Assembly: GCA_003560935.1 (NCBI GenBank)
Contig: PWJF01000423.1
Location: forward strand, 1 to 9,127
DNA: 9,127 nt
DNA from: Ignavibacteriales bacterium
GTDB taxonomy: Bacteria; Bacteroidota; Ignavibacteria; T3Sed10-11
Reading direction: 5' to 3'
Shown here: positions 1 to 6,416 of the stretch, piece after piece
Numbering within the stretch: the first letter of the stretch is position 1
How the letters are laid out: each line of letters starts with the position of its first letter
The notes under the pieces: generated by a model
Told to the model about the DNA's origin: nothing
Databases searched by the model: none
The model's input: the letters and a program-made list of their open reading frames with translations, nothing else
Program-made: the position numbers and the translations under genes

Positions 1-915
1 GCTCCGGACGGTACACCGTGGTCGGATCAGGCAATGGCATTAAAGGAACGTATAGAACGGGAAAGCGACGGGCGGATACGTTTTGTTCCGTATCTCGGTG
101 GACAACTCGGCGGCGAGATCGAAACGCTGCGCAGCATGCAGCGAGGGAGGATACAGGCGTGGGGCGGCAGTGTCGGCGCGATTACATCGATCGTACCAGA
201 ACTGCAATTACTCGAATTCCCCTACCTCTTTTTAGATGATGATGAAGTCGATTACATTCTTGATGAGATATTGTTCGAACCGTTTTCCGAACTGATGTCA
301 AAACGAAATCTCATTCTACATAGCTGGAACGAGAACGGATGGCGGCACTTCGGAAGCAAACGCAGACCGATCCTCACACCCGGTGATCTTCGCGGATTTA
401 AAGTGCGCTCACAGGAAAGCTCTCTCCATCTCGATATGTGGCGCGCGTGGGGAGCGCAACCGGTACCGATATCAACAACCGAAGTGATGAGTGCCCTCCA
501 GACCGGTCTTGTCGATGGATTCGATCAGTCGACATTATATGCAAGCGCGACCGGATGGTATCAGGCAATCGACCATTTCGTTCTCTCGGGTCACATGTAT
601 CAAGCGGCTGCCATCATATTCAGTAAAAGTTTCTGGGATACATTACCTCCCGATCTCCAGGAGATCATACTCGGAAATCCGAAAGCAGAAGCAGAAACCG
701 GGCGCACAGGTGTACGCGCAATCGAACCTGAATTACACGAACTTCTCGAAGTAGAAGGAGTTACAGTACACAGGTTGAATGAAGAGCAGCGCCGGGAATT
801 TGCAAAGGCAATGGGTCCGTTACATAACAAATTCCGGGATGAAGTCGGGATCGATTTATTCGACCGCATGCAGACAGCTCTCACCGAATACCGCGAGCAG
901 CGCGCCGAACGGTGA
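1..915 (+). CDS. dctP: TRAP transporter solute-binding protein, DctP family (5' partial)
   Basis: Periplasmic substrate-binding subunit of a tripartite ATP-independent (TRAP) transporter, which captures an organic acid and hands it to the DctQM permease. The frame is open to the left edge, and the residues before the first internal Met (TPWSDQ at about 13-30) already match the family's N-terminal 'GTPW...' motif. The true start and signal peptide are therefore outside the window; 304 residues are visible. Family landmarks in order: YLGGQLGGEIE, a FPYLF segment, DLRGFKVRSQ with the Arg that normally salt-bridges the substrate carboxylate, GAQPVPIS, and the EVMSALQTGLVDGFD block. The C-terminus is intact. 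The stop overlaps the next gene's GTG start. Family assignment is firm; the substrate cannot be read from sequence (C4-dicarboxylates or other carboxylates are typical). Confidence 0.93.
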   Translation, partial: APDGTPWSDQAMALKERIERESDGRIRFVPYLGGQLGGEIETLRSMQRGRIQAWGGSVGAITSIVPELQLLEFPYLFLDDDEVDYILDEILFEPFSELMSKRNLILHSWNENGWRHFGSKRRPILTPGDLRGFKVRSQESSLHLDMWRAWGAQPVPISTTEVMSALQTGLVDGFDQSTLYASATGWYQAIDHFVLSGHMYQAAAIIFSKSFWDTLPPDLQEIILGNPKAEAETGRTGVRAIEPELHELLEVEGVTVHRLNEEQRREFAKAMGPLHNKFRDEVGIDLFDRMQTALTEYREQRAER

Positions 916-1463
916 GACGTGTATTCCACATAGTCGATGAAGGACTTGCGTGGATTGAAAAAACATTTCTTGTAACCGCCCTTGCGGTGATGTGCCTTAT
1001 AGTATTTTTTGATTTCTTTCTGCGTGAGTTTTTCGCTTCCGGTTTCGTGTGGGCAAAGGAACTTGCGATGTTCCTGATGATCTGGGTCGGATTTATCGGT
1101 GCATCGCTTGCAACACGTGCGAACCGGCATCTTGTTGTCGGGATACCTGAAAAACTTTTCCCGCCAAATACGCTTCGATATGTCTCATTTTCCGTCGCCA
1201 TACTTGTTGTAGTATTGACACTGTTCGTCGCATATCTCGGCTGGCAGTATGTAATGGAAACGAGGATGTTCGAAGAGCGATCCATCGTGTTGCGAATACC
1301 GCTCTGGTACGTACAGATAATCATTCCCGTCAGTTTGTTTGTAATCGCGATTCGTTTTTTCGGATTGGGTTTACGAGTTTTACGAAAAGATTTAACGGCA
1401 ATCGGCGGGGGAGATGTCCCTGCCGCAGTTACCGAACCAGTTCCTAAACCGAAGACAAAGTAA
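912..1463 (+). CDS. dctQ: TRAP transporter small permease, DctQ family
   Basis: Small integral-membrane subunit of the TRAP transporter, 183 residues, a normal DctQ length. Four hydrophobic segments are visible (roughly residues 18-38, 48-68, 95-118 and 130-150). The second carries the family pattern ExxMFLMIWVGFIGASLATRANRHL, close to the usual 'E...L...W..FlGaa.a.r...H'. The start is GTG at 912, inside the GTGA that also contains the dctP stop. There is no strong Shine-Dalgarno sequence, so translation is probably coupled to dctP. The C-terminal tail is short, Pro-rich and cytoplasmic-looking. The large permease gene begins 5 nt after the stop. Confidence 0.92.
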   Translation: MRRVFHIVDEGLAWIEKTFLVTALAVMCLIVFFDFFLREFFASGFVWAKELAMFLMIWVGFIGASLATRANRHLVVGIPEKLFPPNTLRYVSFSVAILVVVLTLFVAYLGWQYVMETRMFEERSIVLRIPLWYVQIIIPVSLFVIAIRFFGLGLRVLRKDLTAIGGGDVPAAVTEPVPKPKTK

Positions 1464-1468
1464 TTTAC

Positions 1469-2752
1469 ATGGGATATGTAATTGTACTGGTCGCATTAAT
1501 CTGTATAATCCTTGGAACACCGCTTTTCACCGTTCTTGGCATCATCACGCTCGGTTGTTTATACTTCCTCGGCGACGGCATTCTCACCGAAATGATCGCC
1601 GATATGTTTAATGCGGTTAATAAAGACGTATTGCTTGCTATACCGTTTTTTATTATTGCCGGTCAGATAATGACGAGCGGGAGTATTGCACGGCGCTTGG
1701 TCGAGGTTGCAAAATCGCTGGTGGGATGGATGCCGGGCGGACTTGCCGTCACCGCAATTTTTGCATGTCTTTTCTTTGCGGCAATATCCGGTTCCTCGCC
1801 GGTCACCGTTATTGCCATCGGAACGATGATGTTTCCCGCTCTAATGAAAGAACAGTATAAGGAAAATTTCTCGATAGGTTTAATCACCTCCGCCGGTTCG
1901 CTCGGTATATTGATTCCGCCGAGCATTCCGATGATCATATATGCGATAGTCGTCTCAACGTCTATCGCACCCATATCGGTAGCGGATCTATTTATCGCCG
2001 GCATACTGCCGGGCCTTCTGATCGGTTTGTTATTTGCGGTATATGCAGTTATCACTCAACGGCGTCATTACCGTGAACAGTTCGAACCGAAAAAATTCTT
2101 CCGCGCCTTCAGTCAGGGAATCTGGGCGCTGTTCCTTCCCGTTCTGATACTCGGTGGAATTTACGGCGGATTTTTTACACCAACAGAAGCGGCGGCTGTT
2201 GCTGTAGTGTATGCATTTGTCGTTGAAGTATTCATTCATCGCGAGTTAAAGATATCGCAGATCCCCGGTATTTTCATCCAGGGTTCGATAGTCATGGGTA
2301 CACTCTTTTTGATTATCGTCATTGCGATCAGCTTTAATCAATTCCTCGCACTTGAACGAATTCCGTTCCATGCCGCGGAATGGCTGACGAACTTTGTCGA
2401 TTCAAAGATACTGTTTCTTATACTTGTAAATATCTTTCTGCTTATACTCGGCTGTTTTATGGACATCATGTCGGCGATACTCATCGTCGGCCCGCTGCTC
2501 GGTCCGATTGCCGTTGAATTCGGGATTCACCCCGTCCACTTTGCCATAATATTTATAGTAAATATGGAGATCGGATATCTCACTCCCCCGCTCGGTTTGA
2601 ATCTGTACGTATCTTCGAGCATTTTTCAGAAACGTATCGGACATGTTATCATGTCAACGGTACCGTTTACGGTTATCATGCTCATAGCACTAATACTGAT
2701 AACCTATGTACCACAGATCAGCTTGACACTTGTAGAGTTGTTCAGGAGGTGA
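1469..2752 (+). CDS. dctM: TRAP transporter large permease, DctM family
   Basis: Large membrane subunit that forms the sodium-driven transport channel of the TRAP system. It has 427 residues, the typical DctM length, and is hydrophobic throughout, consistent with about 11-12 membrane segments. Signature motifs: AISGSSPVTV (about 105-114), GSLGILIPPSIPMIIY (143-158), FFTPTEAAAVAV (235-246) and GYLTPPLGLNLY (369-380). The ATG lies 5 nt after the dctQ stop without a good Shine-Dalgarno sequence, so coupled translation is likely. The last codons (LFRR) happen to spell a perfect AGGAGGTGA ribosome-binding sequence that runs into the stop. No plus-strand gene of normal size follows; the next gene is convergent. 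Confidence 0.95.
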   Translation: MGYVIVLVALICIILGTPLFTVLGIITLGCLYFLGDGILTEMIADMFNAVNKDVLLAIPFFIIAGQIMTSGSIARRLVEVAKSLVGWMPGGLAVTAIFACLFFAAISGSSPVTVIAIGTMMFPALMKEQYKENFSIGLITSAGSLGILIPPSIPMIIYAIVVSTSIAPISVADLFIAGILPGLLIGLLFAVYAVITQRRHYREQFEPKKFFRAFSQGIWALFLPVLILGGIYGGFFTPTEAAAVAVVYAFVVEVFIHRELKISQIPGIFIQGSIVMGTLFLIIVIAISFNQFLALERIPFHAAEWLTNFVDSKILFLILVNIFLLILGCFMDIMSAILIVGPLLGPIAVEFGIHPVHFAIIFIVNMEIGYLTPPLGLNLYVSSSIFQKRIGHVIMSTVPFTVIMLIALILITYVPQISLTLVELFRR

Positions 2753-2755
2753 GAC

Positions 2756-2795
2756 AAAAAAATGTGCGATGCAAACACGTTTCGCATCGCACATT
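2756..2795 (-). terminator. Intrinsic terminator of the outer-membrane protein gene, in the convergent gap
   Basis: Perfect 12-bp inverted repeat AATGTGCGATGC / GCATCGCACATT (2761-2772 and 2784-2795) with an 11-nt loop. On the minus strand the stem is followed directly by seven Ts (the plus-strand A run 2756-2762), the classic rho-independent layout, 13 nt after the stop of the gene ending at 2809. On the plus strand no T run follows the stem, so it is at best a weak terminator or 3'-end protecting hairpin for the TRAP operon. Confidence 0.85.
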
Positions 2796-2808
2796 GAGTG
2801 AAAAGAAA

Positions 2809-3426
2809 TTAAAAACCAAACGATACCATAAGAGAAATTACATTGTTCTTCACATCGAACCCTTCTCCGGTATCATCGATTGAGGTGAGACCAAGATTGT
2901 ACCTCACATCCACTCCAACCGAATTGGAGCCGAGATTAAACGCAAGTCCTGCACCAAATACTAATCCAAAATCTGTATCCTTCACATCCTCCAGGTCCTC
3001 TTCCTCCGACTCACCGAATCCTTCTACTTTCACCTTACTGCTGAGTTTCAACCCGAGGGCGGGGCCTGCGAAAATACTCGGCTTTACCGGAGCGCCGGGT
3101 AATCCAAACGTATATTTTGCAAGAACGGGAATTTCCAGGTAATCCAGTTTAAGCGTTACATCCACGCCCGCAAAACTGTCAGATGCACCTTTCATAGAAT
3201 ACAGTAACTCAGGCTGAATTGAAAATGACGGGGCGACCGGTACGGATAGATACCCACCGACAGCCAGCCCCATTCTGGAATCAAGATCATCGACCTCATC
3301 TCCACTGAGACTTGCGATATTCAATCCGGCTTTAAGACCGTATTGAAGCAATTGTGCATGAGAAACACCTGCCCCCAGAGTCACACATACAATCGCTATG
3401 ACACACAACGCAATAAATCGCTTCAT
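2809..3426 (-). CDS. Outer-membrane beta-barrel protein (porin family, OMP_b-brl_2 type)
   Basis: Small outer-membrane barrel protein, 205 residues. A Sec signal peptide is clear: MKR, then a hydrophobic core, then VSHA before Gln25. The mature protein opens with LLQYGLKAGLNIASLSGD, the usual start of the PorT/OmpW-like 'porin family' barrels (Pfam OMP_b-brl_2 type) common in FCB bacteria. Alternating hydrophobic strands follow and the chain ends in SLMVSFGF, a C-terminal Phe typical of BAM-assembled barrels. A very acidic stretch, ESEEEDLEDVKD (about residues 137-148), would sit in a surface loop. About eight strands would fit the length. It is monocistronic by appearance, with its own promoter and terminator. 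The ligand or role is unknown. Confidence 0.88.
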   Translation of the reverse strand: MKRFIALCVIAIVCVTLGAGVSHAQLLQYGLKAGLNIASLSGDEVDDLDSRMGLAVGGYLSVPVAPSFSIQPELLYSMKGASDSFAGVDVTLKLDYLEIPVLAKYTFGLPGAPVKPSIFAGPALGLKLSSKVKVEGFGESEEEDLEDVKDTDFGLVFGAGLAFNLGSNSVGVDVRYNLGLTSIDDTGEGFDVKNNVISLMVSFGF

Positions 3427-3433
3427 GGTTTTT

Positions 3434-3439
3434 CCCCTT
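3434..3439 (-). promoter_or_regulatory. Ribosome-binding site of the outer-membrane protein gene
   Basis: AAGGGG on the minus strand, 7 nt upstream of the ATG at 3426. It supports that start, which is also fixed by the signal peptide. Confidence 0.6.
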
Positions 3440-3470
3440 TTATTATGTTGTTGTTAATATTGTATTAAGC

Positions 3471-3484
3471 ACCGCATTTGCGGT
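3471..3484 (-). promoter_or_regulatory. Small hairpin at the 5' end of the outer-membrane protein mRNA
   Basis: ACCGC-AAAT-GCGGT forms a perfect 5-bp stem with a 4-nt loop. It begins within a few bases of the transcription start predicted from the promoter at 3490-3518. A stem at the very 5' end often slows mRNA decay, as known for ompA of E. coli; that role here is inference. Confidence 0.5.
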
Positions 3485-3489
3485 CTGCA

Positions 3490-3518
3490 ATTATACAAAC
3501 AATATATTGAAATGTCAA
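3490..3518 (-). promoter_or_regulatory. Exact-consensus sigma70-type promoter for the outer-membrane protein gene
   Basis: On the minus strand the -35 is TTGACA (3518-3513) and the -10 is TATAAT (3495-3490), separated by exactly 17 bp. All twelve positions match consensus. The predicted start near 3483 would leave an untranslated leader of about 57 nt. This is the only strong promoter I can see in the window. Confidence 0.85.
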
Positions 3519-3547
3519 TACTTTTTTGGGAAACATAAATAATTGCG

Positions 3548-3587
3548 AATGATACCCCTTTTAAAGCATTTTTACCCCATTATCATT
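3548..3587. repeat. Short inverted repeat upstream of the outer-membrane gene promoter
   Basis: AATGATA (3548-3554) and TATCATT (3581-3587) are exact 7-bp inverted copies, and each arm has a CCCC run close by. The pair begins about 30 bp upstream of the -35 box on the minus strand, a position where an activator could bind. The arms are short and the region is AT-rich, so chance is possible. Confidence 0.3.
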
Positions 3588-3663
3588 GAAAGAAATAACC
3601 ATCAGATATCCCGGTATCCGGCATCGTGCTTTCTATCGGCAACATATTCACCCATTTTTACTC

Positions 3664-4359
3664 TCACTCCACCGAAGCGACCATTTTATATATCACATAC
3701 GTGATCGCCGTCCCATCTACCAACTCACAAACAACCGGATTTATAAATGGTTGTTGAACCTCAACTTCCACAATGGTAAAATTCGTTAACGGTTCACCGG
3801 CATCTCTTCGACGAAACCGGCGTTCGTCCATTTCTATCTCGAATGTCCGGCTTCTTTTTTTCAGTAATTCGGGATGGAGCTTTCGATAACATTCAAGCCA
3901 TTGCAATGCCGTTTCAGCGCCTGCTTCCCGATAATACGCTTCCAGCATATCGGGATCTACGTGTACCATCGGGTCCGATTCTATCTCTTCGATAACTTCA
4001 TCTTCGAGAAACTGTTTAAACTGAGGCACTGCTTCGGGCGGGGCGCCTTGTGCCATCAAGTCTTCGACAAACAGATCGAAATACTTTGCTCTCACATCAT
4101 CGATCGAAAGTGATGTCGTATAGACGTGTACATCTGCATCGACTGATTCATAATAGAGGATTTCCATGCCGGTCCCCCAATTCTCTTCCTCTCTACCTCC
4201 CAATTCTTTTATCATCCCCTGCATCATCTGACTGAATTCCGGTTGATACTCGGCAAAGTCGGGTAAAGGAACGATTTGTTCCGGCGGTATTTGGCTGGTG
4301 GTTTTTCCGAACGTGAAAGAAATTACAAACAAGACAATGAAAATAGATGATCGGAGCAT
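3664..4359 (-). CDS. Secreted hypothetical protein of unknown family
   Basis: 231 residues; family not recognised. The N-terminus is a signal peptide (MLRSS, hydrophobic core IFIVLFVISFTFG, then KTTSQIPP), so the protein is exported. No lipobox is seen and there is no T9SS tag, so it is probably periplasmic. The mature part is acidic and mostly helical, with many Met/Glu/Asp residues (for example QFLEDEVIEEIESDPM), a Lys/Arg-rich patch KKRSRTFEIEMDERRFRRR near 166-184, and a beta-like C-terminus TIVEVEVQQPF...ITYVIYKM. The ATG is supported by GGAGG (plus-strand 4369-4373) 9 nt upstream. It lies 76 bp after the T9SS protein gene and may be co-transcribed with it. No clear promoter or terminator of its own was found. 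Confidence 0.8.
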   Translation of the reverse strand: MLRSSIFIVLFVISFTFGKTTSQIPPEQIVPLPDFAEYQPEFSQMMQGMIKELGGREEENWGTGMEILYYESVDADVHVYTTSLSIDDVRAKYFDLFVEDLMAQGAPPEAVPQFKQFLEDEVIEEIESDPMVHVDPDMLEAYYREAGAETALQWLECYRKLHPELLKKRSRTFEIEMDERRFRRRDAGEPLTNFTIVEVEVQQPFINPVVCELVDGTAITYVIYKMVASVE

Positions 4360-4368
4360 GATTGTATT

Positions 4369-4373
4369 CCTCC
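4369..4373 (-). promoter_or_regulatory. Ribosome-binding site of the secreted hypothetical gene
   Basis: GGAGG on the minus strand, 9 nt before the ATG at 4359. It confirms the chosen start and hence the signal peptide. Confidence 0.65.
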
Positions 4374-4435
4374 ATTTAATAGTTTAGTTGTACGGTTCTC
4401 GCTCAGGTGAAGACCAAGTGGACCCCACCTTGCCG

Positions 4436-5875
4436 TTATTTCACGAGCACTAACCGCTTTGTATCAACATGCTCCCCTGCCCGGAGCTGATACAGGTATA
4501 CCCCGCTTGATAAATGCGATGCATCGAATATTACTACATACATCCCGGGATTTTTTACTTTGTCGACGAGAACTGCCACTTCCTTTCCGACGGTGTCATA
4601 TATGATTAACTGTACGGGCGTTGTCTCGGCTATCGAGTACCGGATATTTGTCGTCGGATTAAATGGATTCGGGTAATTTTGCTCGAGAGATACCCGAGTG
4701 GGAAGTTGTGTATTATCCCTTCCATCATCATCGACCGATGTTGTGAAGTACGCGGCTTTGAGCGCTTCGTGGACGGGATTTGCCTCGAAGACCATGTCTG
4801 TTATCATCGTCTGGATTACCAACAGCGTATATAGGTGATCAGAAGATTCAAACATTTCATTAACGATAGCCACCATTCTTTCATCGATTATTTGGATATG
4901 CGCGGGATCTTCGAAATCGACCGGTTCCTCATTATCCATTCTTTCATCAAGGTCATCGGTGAACGATTTTACCGCATCTTCGTTGAGAAACGCGAGTAGT
5001 TGTTCGAGAAAACCTGGATAGTATTCTTGAATAATTTCGTACGTTGATTCTCCTTTGCCAAAGTACCGGTCGACAACTGCAAGGCGAAGTTCAAAATTTC
5101 TTAAATGTAACAGCCCTTCCAGGGCTGAGATGAATTCGTAATATCGTACCGTGAGTGTATCGTTTGCCCGCACATCTTCGACCGCATCCCGAAACGCATT
5201 GGTGAACTCGGATTCACTCCATGGAGCGTAAAAGATAAGGCGGGATTGAAGAGATGACAGAAAATCCTCGATCTGATCGGGCTCGACCCCGTACGCCAAC
5301 ATTTTAAACATAAACCACGGACTCTCATGCAGAAGAATATCGTAACTTAAAACATTCGATTGAGAAACTGAATAATGCATGACCGGTTTGTTTTGATCCG
5401 GCTCTGTTACTCTTCTCCCTTGCTCATAGTAGATTGTTTGATACAGTGAGACATCCGGATCATAATATTCATGCCATCCATGCCGCATGCCATGCTCGTA
5501 TAGCCCGGTAATCGTATGAAATCCGGTTACATCAATCTCTTCCAATGATTCACTCATACCAATACCAATTGACGCTTCCTTAACTCCGTGAAGTCTTCCG
5601 TATGAATCAAGGGTAGATTCGCTTATTTGAGTAGCAGCGGTAATTGTATCTTGATACGCAAGGTGCATGGCGATTATTTGTGTAGCGTTAGTAATTGTAT
5701 TTTGATAGATCGGTTTAGCGGGACCGATCCTATATGCAATTATCACAATTGCATATTCTAAAGTGACATATAATCCCGCTAAACCCTCAGCAGTAAACTC
5801 ACTACCAATTGCCATTATAATAAAAAGCACCAATAAAACAACCGAAATAAATGATAACAGATTCGAGTTTCTCAT
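4436..5875 (-). CDS. T9SS-tagged protein with an N-terminal membrane segment pair (apparent fusion)
   Basis: 479 residues. Residues 6-24 are strongly hydrophobic (LLSFISVVLLVLFIIMAIG) and 32-50 form a second hydrophobic stretch. Then comes a duplicated 17-residue unit (YQNTITNATQI at 57 and YQDTITAATQI at 74), a stretch near 124-155 (GLYEHGMRHGWHEYYD...YYEQGRR) resembling MORN_2/YwqK-type repeats, and a helical region without recognised family. Residues 397-479 are a type A sorting domain: LEQNYPNPFNPTTNIRYS, a YDTVGKEVAVL block, then SSGVYLYQLRAGE and TKRLVLVK. Such a tag normally follows a cleavable signal peptide; here the N-terminus looks more like a small membrane protein. The start is well supported by AGGGAGG 7 nt upstream and a 4-nt ATGA overlap with the VanZ-like gene. 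Export by T9SS is likely by family; the function is unknown. Confidence 0.85.
   Translation of the reverse strand: MRNSNLLSFISVVLLVLFIIMAIGSEFTAEGLAGLYVTLEYAIVIIAYRIGPAKPIYQNTITNATQIIAMHLAYQDTITAATQISESTLDSYGRLHGVKEASIGIGMSESLEEIDVTGFHTITGLYEHGMRHGWHEYYDPDVSLYQTIYYEQGRRVTEPDQNKPVMHYSVSQSNVLSYDILLHESPWFMFKMLAYGVEPDQIEDFLSSLQSRLIFYAPWSESEFTNAFRDAVEDVRANDTLTVRYYEFISALEGLLHLRNFELRLAVVDRYFGKGESTYEIIQEYYPGFLEQLLAFLNEDAVKSFTDDLDERMDNEEPVDFEDPAHIQIIDERMVAIVNEMFESSDHLYTLLVIQTMITDMVFEANPVHEALKAAYFTTSVDDDGRDNTQLPTRVSLEQNYPNPFNPTTNIRYSIAETTPVQLIIYDTVGKEVAVLVDKVKNPGMYVVIFDASHLSSGVYLYQLRAGEHVDTKRLVLVK
5621..5710 (-). repeat. 51-bp imperfect tandem duplication inside the T9SS-tagged gene
   Basis: The segment from 5621 recurs 51 bp later from 5672. 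Over the first 36 bases of each copy, 29 match by eye, including the exact block TAATTGTAT. The offset is exactly 17 codons, so the frame is kept, and it produces the repeated YQ(N/D)TIT(N/A)ATQI motif in the protein. Confidence 0.8.
5712..5785. repeat. Nested inverted repeat inside the T9SS-tagged gene
   Basis: Outer arms GGTTTAGCGGGA (5712-5723) and TCCCGCTAAACC (5774-5785) are perfect 12-bp inverted copies. Inside them, ATATGCAAT (5732-5740) and ATTGCATAT (5748-5756) form a second perfect 9-bp stem with a 7-nt loop. The element covers codons 31-55, the second hydrophobic segment, and ends next to the 51-bp tandem duplication. Confidence 0.8.
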
Positions 5876-6339
5876 TTGACTGCCTCCCTATTATATTTTA
5901 AACCAAGTATAGTACCAAGCCCAACACCGGCGCAGGACAGAAGCAGGTCATTATAACAAAAGATCCCTGTAATCAGCCCGAAGTACTGCAGCATCTCCCA
6001 TCCTATACCTAACATCGGTATCGTCGCATACCAGAAATATTTAATAACGGAATTACTGTTCCTCCACAGATACACTATTATCAATGCGTAGGCGAGCGCC
6101 CATAATCCATTGGGTAGAGAGTAGATTATCCATTCGGGAATAACCGGATAGAGCAGTAATGTGTATGCGCGAATGGTTTCCGCAGGAGGGTACAACCCGA
6201 TTGCATCCAGCCAGCCAAAAAATCTGACCGTATCCTGTCGCCAGAGAACATAAATCATACCACCTGTAAAAACTGCAAGAATGGTAAGTAAGTATGCTCC
6301 TTGTTTTTTCATTAGATTTTTGCAGCTCAATAGAATCAT
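5872..6339 (-). CDS. VanZ-like integral membrane protein
   Basis: 155 residues with about four to five hydrophobic segments (about 15-33, 60-75, 78-93, 103-122, 132-148). The middle and end resemble VanZ-like proteins: a YSLPNGLWALAYAL block, then GIGWEMLQYFG, then ITGIFCYNDLLLSCAGVGLG, matching the usual 'E.lQ......GtfD..Dll.n..G...G' pattern. The family's role is poorly known; VanZ itself gives low-level teicoplanin resistance, and no such role is claimed here. The start at 6339 has only a weak Shine-Dalgarno (GAGAG); Met10 (MKKQGAYLL) is an alternative start, also without a good site. The stop overlaps the next gene's ATG as ATGA, so the two are translationally coupled. Confidence 0.82.
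   Translation of the reverse strand: MILLSCKNLMKKQGAYLLTILAVFTGGMIYVLWRQDTVRFFGWLDAIGLYPPAETIRAYTLLLYPVIPEWIIYSLPNGLWALAYALIIVYLWRNSNSVIKYFWYATIPMLGIGWEMLQYFGLITGIFCYNDLLLSCAGVGLGTILGLKYNREAVK
5883..5889 (-). promoter_or_regulatory. Strong ribosome-binding site at the coupled start of the T9SS-tagged gene
   Basis: AGGGAGG on the minus strand, 7 nt before the ATG at 5875, inside the 3' end of the VanZ-like gene. It decides the start and shows that the unusual two-segment hydrophobic N-terminus really is part of the translated protein. Confidence 0.8.
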
Positions 6340-6356
6340 TGCACTCTCATTAAATA

Positions 6357-6392
6357 CTCCGGAGGGTTATTATGAGATACAACCCTCCGGAG
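6357..6392 (-). terminator. Perfect 12-bp hairpin between the repeat protein and the VanZ-like gene
   Basis: CTCCGGAGGGTT (6357-6368) and AACCCTCCGGAG (6381-6392) are exact inverted copies around a 12-nt loop. It begins 24 nt after the stop of the repeat-protein gene and ends 17 nt before the VanZ-like start on the minus strand. The GC-rich stem fits a terminator, but the tail is only TATTTAATG, so termination may be weak or partial. Each arm also contains the self-complementary octamer CTCCGGAG, so a protein-binding site is an alternative. Confidence 0.55.
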
Positions 6393-6416
6393 ATTCAATT
6401 AGACCAAGAAATTTAC

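Noticed and set aside
34..36. ATG at 34 as the start of the solute-binding protein
   Set aside because: The frame upstream to the edge already encodes the family's conserved GTPWSDQ motif, and a start here would remove the signal peptide.
600..1324. Long minus-strand open frames antisense to dctP and dctQ
   Set aside because: They lie opposite well-supported TRAP genes and encode low-complexity Arg/Ser/Thr-rich sequence, as expected for shadow frames.
4395..4440. Bulged hairpin CAAGGTGG/CCACTTG as terminator of the T9SS-tagged gene
   Set aside because: The stem is imperfect and no T run follows, so it was not annotated as a terminator.
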